From assembly GCA_030653335.1 (NCBI GenBank), contig JAURZP010000052.1:1-6446 (forward strand): a stretch of DNA of 6,446 nt, written 5' to 3'. This DNA is from Methanoregula sp. (lineage in GTDB: Archaea > Halobacteriota > Methanomicrobia > Methanomicrobiales > Methanospirillaceae). This document shows positions 1-4,839 of the stretch, piece after piece. Numbering within the stretch: the stretch's first letter is position 1; the number at the start of each line of letters is the position of its first letter. The translations under genes were made by a program, and so were the position numbers. A model generated the notes under the pieces. It was not told the DNA's origin. It saw only the letters and a list, made by a program, of their open reading frames with translations, and made no database searches.

Positions 1-2328
1 CGAGCGGAGTTTCTCAACCGGCACCCGCACTTCATCGGGGCGGATGTGGGTGTGCGGCAGATCGATCATGTCAAACCGCGTGGTTCCATCCTTAAAGACC
101 CAGATGTTCTGTATCGCCCGTAAGATCCCCTTCTCCATCGCTTCGACAGACTTCTCCTTCGAGATCATGCCCTTGACACCCTTGACAAGCGCGATTGCGT
201 CAGGTTTCATACCAAGAAGTGCCATCACCCTGGCATATTCTCCTTTGAGATCCAGTTTTATCCGCTGGGTGCAGGTGGCCTGGGCGTCACAGCCGGGGCA
301 ACGGGGCAACTGGGTTTCCCTGCCGCATTTGGTGCAGGTGAAGACTGCAACCGTATGCCCTCCGCATTTATCACACCGGTTGAGATACGTGATCTCCTGG
401 CACTGGGAGCAGCGCCTTCGGCCCACTTCGATCTCAATGATCCCGCTTTCTTTATGGAAACCGATCTCGGTATCGCTCTGATCTGTCTCCTCGATATGGG
501 CAGAAGCAGATTGAAACGACCGCCGGGCACCCCCGGTGTCCCCAAGAGGAAACAGAACATGCGGGGGAGGATTCATCTTGCGGGGCTTGGATTTGCCCGG
601 TCTCCCCATGCGCCCTCCGATCCGTGTCCCCGAACGTGAACGCATCTTAAACCCGGACAGGTGCTGGACGAGTGTAAGCTGAGACAAAGCCGGGGCATTG
701 TTCCAGACCTCGCGTTTCGTTAAGTTGTCATCCAGACCGAGACACGCGATGAATGCCCGGAATGTTTTGATCTGCACCACCCCGTTTCGCACCTCATGGG
801 AAAGGAGCAGGGTTTCGAGGATCTCTTTCGTAACCGGGTCAAGAGGGAGTTGAAGGGTTTCATCGACAATCTTTCCCGTACCCGCAACCGCATCAGCGAG
901 ATGGCGGATCTGCTCAACAGTGATATCGTCCCAGAACCATGTACAGGAAGGGTGGAGATATCCTCCAGCACGGGCAGATGCAATGGCCGCTGCCTCGTCT
1001 TTTGGGGGTTTTGTGCCGGGTTCACTGTCTAGCAGCCACCACTCTTCACAATAGCCGGAGGGAATCAGCGGGTGGTTATTCTCTAAGAATTCCCCGTACG
1101 AGATGAGGATCTCTCCTACATCGAGGATCCGCTCGATGCCGGGGCGGAGCCTTCTGGCCGTTGCTTCGTCATCGATGCGAAGCACATCGCCATCGGTCAG
1201 GAGCACGGTCGGACCTTCGATCGAATCCACCGGCACCACACCACAGGCCTTGCCCGGCCGCTCGGTCTTCATCTGGGTGCCGGTGGCAAGGAACTCGCCA
1301 AGTACATACAGGGTAGCCGGGTGCAGACCGGCTGCGGCAAAACCGGTGTTGCGCGAGCGGCCGTACCGGAGCCGGAATCCACCTTTACGCATCGGGTAGG
1401 CAAAGACCGGTCTCCCGCCAATCAGATCGCGGAGGTATTTGTCGAGGGGTTTGATACCGATCGTTTTTTCCTCATCACCGGACTTCGAGGCCCCGGCAAT
1501 GAGTTTGTCGAGCCAGTCCCAGCCGGCCATCTTCATCTTTTCAACCCGGCTCTTGAGCTTGCGGGCTTTACCGGCAATGCCTTCTCCGATAACCAGCGCC
1601 ATGCCGCCCCTGACCGAGTTCGTCTCAACCCGTTCGAGGTTCCGGTGCCCGGACACCTCCTCTTTTTCGGTTGCTTCGCCGTCAATGCAGACCGGGCAGT
1701 TCTCAATGATGAGCCTGATCTCCGCTTCGCTTGGCAGGTACTGGAGGTTCATAATCGAGTTGTACTGCCGGATCTCCTCGATATACCGTTCAATCTCCTG
1801 CTGCCGGGGAATATACCGGTTGATCTCCAGCTTCTGGCGCACGTAATCTCCTACAAGCACCGAGAGTGCCTGTGCAGTCCCGCCGGCACTCCGGATTGGA
1901 CCTGCATAGAAGATCATCAGGTACTGGCTGCCGTCATCGTTCTTGCCAAGCTCGATCTTTGCGATCCCTTCAGTGGGGGCTGCAACAACTCCCTCGGTGA
2001 GCAGGGCCATCGCTGTCCGGATGGAATGATCGAGGACCTCAAGTACAGAGGTCTCTCCAAATTTGCGGGCAACAAAGTCATCACCGATTGCGAGCGCCAC
2101 CTCCTCACGCGACATCTGGGATTCAAGTTCACGGATCCGCACTGCCACTCCTTTGATCCCAAGAAGCGCTTCTACGCGATCTGCCAGATCGCTTGCAATG
2201 GGGATCTCGACATCGGTAGACGGATCGAGACCACGGGAACGGGCTTCCTTTGCGATCGCTATCGCTCGATGAAGATCGTCCATAAGGGACTTCTCATATG
2301 CCTCCATCGCGGGCGAGAGCACCAACAT
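1..2328 (-). CDS. polC: DNA polymerase D (Pol II) large subunit DP2, N-terminal 776 residues, cut by window edge
   Basis: This is the large, catalytic subunit of the heterodimeric archaeal replicative polymerase PolD, which works with the small exonuclease subunit DP1 and the PCNA clamp. The reading frame is unbroken for 776 codons and has no stop at position 1. DP2 proteins are usually about 1,100-1,300 residues, so the C-terminal third is missing, including the catalytic aspartates of the NxDGDxD-type motif. Visible family signatures are YAGPIRSAGGTAQALS (about 141-156), SRNTGFAAAGLHPAT (325-339) and a basic GRMGRPGKSKPRKM stretch leading into PPPHVLFPLG (572-596). Zinc-ligand pairs are CPVC (211-214), then C640/C643, C652/C655, C665/C668 and C677/C680. 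No intein is present in the visible part; the known DP2 intein sites lie near the missing catalytic motif. The start at 2328 (MLVLSPAMEAYEK) has no clear ribosome site but sits one leaderless distance from a TATA-like element. Met8 at 2307 is the alternative. The family call is very secure. Confidence 0.97.
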   Translation of the reverse strand, partial: MLVLSPAMEAYEKSLMDDLHRAIAIAKEARSRGLDPSTDVEIPIASDLADRVEALLGIKGVAVRIRELESQMSREEVALAIGDDFVARKFGETSVLEVLDHSIRTAMALLTEGVVAAPTEGIAKIELGKNDDGSQYLMIFYAGPIRSAGGTAQALSVLVGDYVRQKLEINRYIPRQQEIERYIEEIRQYNSIMNLQYLPSEAEIRLIIENCPVCIDGEATEKEEVSGHRNLERVETNSVRGGMALVIGEGIAGKARKLKSRVEKMKMAGWDWLDKLIAGASKSGDEEKTIGIKPLDKYLRDLIGGRPVFAYPMRKGGFRLRYGRSRNTGFAAAGLHPATLYVLGEFLATGTQMKTERPGKACGVVPVDSIEGPTVLLTDGDVLRIDDEATARRLRPGIERILDVGEILISYGEFLENNHPLIPSGYCEEWWLLDSEPGTKPPKDEAAAIASARAGGYLHPSCTWFWDDITVEQIRHLADAVAGTGKIVDETLQLPLDPVTKEILETLLLSHEVRNGVVQIKTFRAFIACLGLDDNLTKREVWNNAPALSQLTLVQHLSGFKMRSRSGTRIGGRMGRPGKSKPRKMNPPPHVLFPLGDTGGARRSFQSASAHIEETDQSDTEIGFHKESGIIEIEVGRRRCSQCQEITYLNRCDKCGGHTVAVFTCTKCGRETQLPRCPGCDAQATCTQRIKLDLKGEYARVMALLGMKPDAIALVKGVKGMISKEKSVEAMEKGILRAIQNIWVFKDGTTRFDMIDLPHTHIRPDEVRVPVEKLRS

Positions 2329-2349
2329 ACCGGTGATTTTCGTGGGGGA

Positions 2350-2361
2350 GGGATTTATCCC
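2350..2361 (-). promoter_or_regulatory. Candidate promoter element (TATA-like, inverted repeat) of polC
   Basis: The minus strand reads GGGATAAATCCC, two 5-base arms (GGGAT/ATCCC) around a 2-base centre. The AT core is centred about 27-28 bases before the polC ATG at 2328. That is where an archaeal TATA box would sit if transcription began at the start codon. The same A/T core followed by CCCTC occurs at the same distance before the first HEAT gene. The symmetry could also make it a repressor site. A second AT-rich stretch, TTTTTAAAG at 2376-2384 on the minus strand, is an alternative box that would give a leader of about 25 bases. Confidence 0.4.
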
Positions 2362-2375
2362 TTCGGTTTATCTCA

Positions 2376-2394
2376 CTTTAAAAACAGTGAAAAA
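2376..2394 (-). terminator. Possible T-tract terminator after the second HEAT gene
   Basis: Two runs of five T on the minus strand (2390-2394 and 2380-2384) lie 32-50 bases past the stop of the second HEAT gene and before polC. Archaeal RNA polymerases often stop at such U-tracts without a hairpin. No strong stem precedes them. The second run overlaps an alternative TATA-like sequence for polC, so the role is uncertain. The 97-base gap containing them (2329-2425) holds no gene. Confidence 0.25.
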
Positions 2395-2425
2395 TGGCCC
2401 TTATGCCGGAAGTGAACAGAACAGA

Positions 2426-2980
2426 TCAAACTTTTTCGTCTTCGTCCTGTACCTTTTTTACCATTGAAGGAATCCCCGTCTCACCCATCTGCCAGAGAGT
2501 TAAAGATGCACAGGTACTGAGTATCGCATCGGCATCATCCAGCCGGAGGGTGAGGGGTTCAACCGCGGGCTTTCCTATCCGGCAAAGCGCCTGGGAGAGA
2601 TAGCCCCGAAGGTCCGCATCATCGCTTCCCATCGCAGTTATCAGGGGATCAACCGCAGGACTGCCCATATCCCCAAGGGCCGCAGCAACGTAACGCCGGA
2701 AATTCTTTTCCCGGTTCGCCCGCATGGCAGCGATCAGGGGGTTGATTGCAGGTTTTCCAATACGTGAGAGGGCGACTGCTGCATACCAGCGGTGATCATT
2801 ATCCGGTGAATCTGCAAGAGCCCTGATCAGGAACGGTACCGCAGGTTCACCGCACTCCCTGAGTGCCTGCACCGCCTCGTGCCGTATATCGATGGACGGA
2901 TCTCCCAGCGCGGTAATGATCCCTTTGATCTTCTGCTCTTGGGTTATGTGCGAATTATTTCGGGATTTTGGCAGCACCAT
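2426..2980 (-). CDS. HEAT-repeat (PBS lyase HEAT-like) protein, cytoplasmic
   Basis: This 184-residue protein is built almost wholly of about five helical HEAT repeats of roughly 31 residues (about residues 16-175). The recurring pattern is xxRxxAAxALxxIGxPAVxPLIxxL, for example ALCRIGKPAVEPL at 131-143 and ALGDMGSPAVDPL at 101-113. Such alpha-solenoids are protein-binding scaffolds. The family is named after phycobilisome lyases, but nothing here shows lyase chemistry, and methanogens have no phycobilins. The N-terminus (MVLPKSRNN) is polar with no signal or membrane segment, and the C-terminus is acidic (QDEDEKV). The start is supported by a GAGGT ribosome site inside the end of the preceding gene, only 2 bases upstream. 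The AVEPL-type repeats are like those of that neighbour, suggesting related origin. The partner and the specific role are unknown. The downstream neighbour is polC. Confidence 0.88.
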   Translation of the reverse strand: MVLPKSRNNSHITQEQKIKGIITALGDPSIDIRHEAVQALRECGEPAVPFLIRALADSPDNDHRWYAAVALSRIGKPAINPLIAAMRANREKNFRRYVAAALGDMGSPAVDPLITAMGSDDADLRGYLSQALCRIGKPAVEPLTLRLDDADAILSTCASLTLWQMGETGIPSMVKKVQDEDEKV

Positions 2981-3800
2981 TATTACCTCATGTTCTTAAC
3001 TTTGCATTCTTTTTTTGTGTTTCCATCCCGTATCCTGCGCACCAGCGGTTCAACAGCAGGAATCAGGATGGCATCGATTGCATCAGCGATGGCCTGCCGC
3101 TCATCGCCATCCGCATTCTCAAGGAGCTGGACGAGGGGCTCGATCGCTTCTGCGTTCTTAAGTTCCCCGAGCGCAGTCATCACTTCGATACGGGTTTCAC
3201 CCTTTGAACCCTTTAAAAAACTCAGCATGGGACCGAGAGCAGGTGTACCGATTGATGCAAGCGCTGCGGCGGCTTCTGCCCTGACCATCGCCTCCCCATC
3301 AGCAAGGGCGAGGATCAGCGGTTCAACAGCAACCGGGTTTTTTGTTTTTCCCAAAGCCATGGCAGCTCCCCACCTGACACCCGGATCACCCTTTTTGAGG
3401 GCTTGGGTGAGAGGGGGGATTGCCGGGTCGCCAATCATGCCAAGTGCGTGCGCAGCCCGGCTTCTAACAAACCGGTCATCATCTGATAGCAGTAAAATAA
3501 GAGGTTCAACTGCGTCCGGGTTCCCGATCTCACCAAGGGCAATTGCTGCTTTCCAGCGGACATCGTCATCAGGGTATTGCAATGTTGCGATGAGCGGCTC
3601 AACTGCGGGGTTCCCAATCTTTGAGAGCGCTTCTGCAGCCTTCCACCGCACACCACTGAACTCATCGCGTTTTAATGAAGTGATGAGCGGCCCAATCGCT
3701 TTTTCATCCCCGATATTTCCCAGCGCTTCTGCCGCTTCGTACTGGATCTGGGGATCCTTATGTTCCAGCAAGCGGGCAAGACCCGCAATATCCCGGCGTT
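2480..3800 (-). repeat. Degenerate tandem repeats of about 93 bases encoding HEAT units
   Basis: The block coding for A-V-E/D-P-L recurs through both HEAT genes. On the plus strand it appears as variants of GCGGTTCAACAGC near 2556, 2645, 3045, 3317, 3502 and 3595. Neighbouring copies are spaced at multiples of about 90-93 bases, one HEAT unit. The similarity is visible at base level and spans both genes. This suggests internal duplication and a shared origin rather than a separate mobile repeat. Confidence 0.7.
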
Positions 3801-3933
3801 TTGTAAGTTTTTTCACATCCGGCCAAAGAAGCCCTGCCATACTGACGCGGTCAAAAAAGGTTAGTTCCACTACGATGAACACCATCAGGTAAAGCAGGCG
3901 TTTCATCCTTGAAACCGGCGGGATGAATTCCAT
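2983..3933 (-). CDS. HEAT-repeat (PBS lyase HEAT-like) protein with N-terminal signal or anchor segment
   Basis: This 316-residue protein has about eight HEAT repeats (about residues 48-302) with the consensus DxxVRxxAAxALGxIGxPxAVEPLIxxL, for example ALGEIGNPDAVEPLI at 132-146. It ends in a basic tail (DGNTKKECKVKNMR). Residues 13-27 (LLYLMVFIVVELTFF) are hydrophobic and follow the basic RMKR. The stretch DRVSMA-G (28-34) fits a signal peptidase site after SMA, so the repeats may be exported; an uncleaved anchor is also possible. No lipobox cysteine is seen. Met10 at 3906 would give a neat short signal peptide (MKRLLYL...). I keep 3933 because a TATA-like element lies at the distance expected for a leaderless start there, and neither Met has a good ribosome site. 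It is the first gene of the leftward group and is coupled to the next HEAT gene. It is probably a scaffold for protein-protein contact; its partner is unknown. Confidence 0.88.
   Translation of the reverse strand: MEFIPPVSRMKRLLYLMVFIVVELTFFDRVSMAGLLWPDVKKLTKRRDIAGLARLLEHKDPQIQYEAAEALGNIGDEKAIGPLITSLKRDEFSGVRWKAAEALSKIGNPAVEPLIATLQYPDDDVRWKAAIALGEIGNPDAVEPLILLLSDDDRFVRSRAAHALGMIGDPAIPPLTQALKKGDPGVRWGAAMALGKTKNPVAVEPLILALADGEAMVRAEAAAALASIGTPALGPMLSFLKGSKGETRIEVMTALGELKNAEAIEPLVQLLENADGDERQAIADAIDAILIPAVEPLVRRIRDGNTKKECKVKNMR
2985..2989 (-). promoter_or_regulatory. Shine-Dalgarno site of the second HEAT gene
   Basis: GAGGT on the minus strand lies within the last codons of the upstream HEAT gene (stop TAA at 2985-2983) and 4 bases before the ATG at 2980. 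The embedded site and the 2-base gap between stop and start suggest translational coupling, so the two HEAT proteins are probably made together. Confidence 0.65.
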
Positions 3934-3953
3934 CTGATGATACTTTGGCAGAA

Positions 3954-3964
3954 GAGGGATAAAT
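3954..3964 (-). promoter_or_regulatory. Candidate TATA-like promoter of the first HEAT gene
   Basis: The minus strand reads ATTTATCCCTC, with the AT core centred about 28 bases before the ATG at 3933. This predicts transcription starting at or just before that codon. The sequence matches the element before polC (ATAAATCCCTC) at 9 of 11 positions and at nearly the same distance from its ATG. The core is a weak match to the canonical archaeal TATA box. Confidence 0.4.
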
Positions 3965-4190
3965 GGATTGTGTGTTGTTCACTGGCGGGGGGATCTTTAG
4001 CAAAACCGGGGCTGCCAGAGACTGGACAGGTCGCGCACAGGTAAGAGCGGGAACACGATTTTCTGATCAGCTGTTGAATACATGTCATCAACCGCGCTCT
4101 GCACGGCAGTCCGCAAGAACTGCAGAGAGGTGCGGGAGCAGAGCCGGATGATTCTCTTTTTACCCGGGTGCCTCATTTCTGCTTACCATA

Positions 4191-4212
4191 TACCTTTGGG
4201 GTAGAAATACCC
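4191..4212. repeat. Small inverted repeat with alternative pairings
   Basis: GGGTA (4199-4203) and TACCC (4208-4212) form a perfect 5-base stem closed by GAAA, a GNRA-type loop on the plus strand. An upstream TACC at 4191-4194 could instead pair with GGTA at 4200-4203, so two hairpins compete for the same arm. It lies upstream of the ATP synthase TATA box, so it would not be in that operon's RNA. It may be a protein-binding site or chance. Confidence 0.35.
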
Positions 4213-4224
4213 TGCCGGAGGACA

Positions 4225-4238
4225 AGAAACTATATATT
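4225..4238 (+). promoter_or_regulatory. TATA box and BRE of the ATP synthase operon
   Basis: TATATATT at 4231-4238 is the best archaeal TATA box in the window. It is preceded by the purine-rich AGAAAC at 4225-4230, as expected for the TFB recognition element. Transcription should begin about 25-27 bases further on, near 4260. That leaves a leader of about 30 bases before the ATG at 4291, with the G-rich GGTGGGGGT at 4272-4280 as a possible ribosome site. Confidence 0.7.
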
Positions 4239-4240
4239 CA

Positions 4241-4250
4241 CCTTCGAAGG
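4241..4250. promoter_or_regulatory. Perfect 10-base palindrome, candidate operator
   Basis: CCTTCGAAGG is its own reverse complement and starts 2 bases after the TATA box, between it and the predicted transcription start near 4260. Archaeal repressors commonly bind in this interval and block RNA polymerase recruitment. The symmetry does not extend beyond 10 bases. No regulator gene is visible nearby, so the function is inferred from position only. Confidence 0.4.
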
Positions 4251-4290
4251 AATAGACCAATTGAATAGATCGGTGGGGGTCTCTTTAAAA

Positions 4291-4482
4291 ATGGTTCGCG
4301 ACGTCATAAAAGCAATTGATGCTCTCAAAAACACGGCGGTGGCTAGATGCCGGGAGCGAATCGAGGAGGCAGCCTTAAAAGCGCGTGGATTACGGGGAGG
4401 CGGGCAGGAAAAGGAGCGCTACGGTTCCTCTCAACCCCAGTGCGGAGTTACATCGATCCTGAAACGGAAGCACGGACTATAA
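4291..4482 (+). CDS. Small hypothetical protein at the head of the ATP synthase operon
   Basis: I do not recognise this 63-residue product. Residues 1-32 (MVRDVIKAIDALKNTAVARC onward, through RERIEEAALKAR) look like one or two charged amphipathic helices. Then come a glycine-rich patch (GLRGGG), a polar segment and a basic end (LKRKHGL). It begins about 53 bases after a good TATA box and ends 10 bases before ahaH, so it would be the first gene of that transcript. The helical start recalls the coiled-coil H subunits that follow, but the similarity is too general to claim homology. GTG at 4273 and TTG at 4261 are in-frame alternative starts. From about 4347 the +2 frame is also open to 4547 and reads YIDPETEARTIRRGV, so a frameshifted or decayed gene is possible. 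It may also be just a leader region. Translation is likely but unproven. Confidence 0.5.
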   Translation: MVRDVIKAIDALKNTAVARCRERIEEAALKARGLRGGGQEKERYGSSQPQCGVTSILKRKHGL

Positions 4483-4490
4483 GGAGAGGA
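4483..4490 (+). promoter_or_regulatory. Shine-Dalgarno site of ahaH
   Basis: GGAGAGGA starts directly after the stop codon of the small upstream ORF and ends 2 bases before the ATG at 4493. Within it the two GGAG/GAGG cores are strong matches to the archaeal anti-Shine-Dalgarno. This fixes the ahaH start and suggests efficient translation. Confidence 0.75.
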
Positions 4491-4492
4491 GT

Positions 4493-4813
4493 ATGGACAC
4501 GGAAAAAACACTGCTGCAACAGATACGGGAAAAAGAACAGGAGGTAGCAAAGAAAATTGAGGTTGTGAGAGCCGGGACGGATGCATCAATTACCGCAGCA
4601 AAAACGGATGCAGAGAGCCTGCTTTGTACAGCAAACGCTGAGGGAAAAACAGCAGCTGAAGAGCTGTACTGGAAGGAGAAAGGAAAGACTGAGGCCAGGA
4701 TAGATCAGATGAGGCGGGAAGCAGGACTTGTTGCTGAAGCTGCATCAGAGAAAGGCAAGAGAAACATTCCCATGGCAGCCGCTGCCATTGTACGCTTTGT
4801 GACAATGGAGTAG
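4493..4813 (+). CDS. ahaH: A-type ATP synthase subunit H (peripheral stalk)
   Basis: This 106-residue protein is rich in Ala, Glu, Lys and Arg and almost entirely helical. The segment from about residue 5 to 90 has the alanine and charge spacing of a long coiled coil, and the end (AAAAIVRFVTME) is the hydrophobic C-terminal helix typical of the H/G family. In the archaeal A1Ao ATP synthase, H pairs with subunit E. The pair forms the peripheral stalk that ties the catalytic A3B3 head to membrane subunit I and resists rotation. Length and position directly before subunit I match known aha operons. Because coiled coils are low in information, the call rests partly on that context. The start is set by a strong GGAGAGGA site. 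The stop TAG is 26 bases before ahaI. Expression presumably comes from the TATA box at 4231. Confidence 0.87.
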   Translation: MDTEKTLLQQIREKEQEVAKKIEVVRAGTDASITAAKTDAESLLCTANAEGKTAAEELYWKEKGKTEARIDQMRREAGLVAEAASEKGKRNIPMAAAAIVRFVTME

Positions 4814-4839
4814 TCCGGCATTGCCCGCATAGGATTTTT

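Larger units (their letters stand above)
3934..4290. other. Divergent intergenic region between the HEAT/polC and ATP synthase genes
   Basis: These 357 bases separate two oppositely directed gene groups and hold no convincing gene. Short frames on both strands (3963-4151 plus, 3903-4091 minus) have low-complexity, cysteine- and serine-rich translations typical of noncoding sequence, and the minus one overlaps the HEAT gene start. What it does hold are promoter elements at both ends, an 8-base palindrome ACCCGGGT at 4162-4169, the hairpin repeat at 4191-4212, and the operator-like palindrome at 4241-4250. I found no tRNA or C/D-box RNA pattern. Confidence 0.75.

Noticed and set aside
44..639. 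Short plus-strand and alternative minus-strand frames at the left end
   Set aside because: All overlap the DP2 zinc-finger region in other frames and show no domain or start signal.
1321..2415. Open frame of 364 codons on the plus strand
   Set aside because: It lies antisense to polC, whose minus-strand translation has unmistakable DP2 motifs throughout. The plus product has no recognisable family or promoter.
2879..3892. Open frame of 337 codons on the plus strand over the HEAT genes
   Set aside because: It is opposite clear HEAT repeats. Its serine/alanine-rich pattern repeats with the HEAT period, which is what the complement of a repetitive gene gives.
2426..3933. Annotation of the HEAT genes as phycobilisome or bilin lyases
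   Set aside because: The name comes from the repeat family only. A methanogen has no phycobilisomes, and no lyase-specific feature is seen.
3935..4091. TGATGA and CTGA motifs resembling C/D-box RNA
   Set aside because: The boxes do not occur in the required C-D'-C'-D order and spacing on either strand.
3903..4151. Two 62-codon frames in the divergent intergenic region (3963-4151 plus, 3903-4091 minus)
   Set aside because: They overlap each other, have no ribosome site, and have unstructured compositions. The minus one runs into the HEAT gene start.
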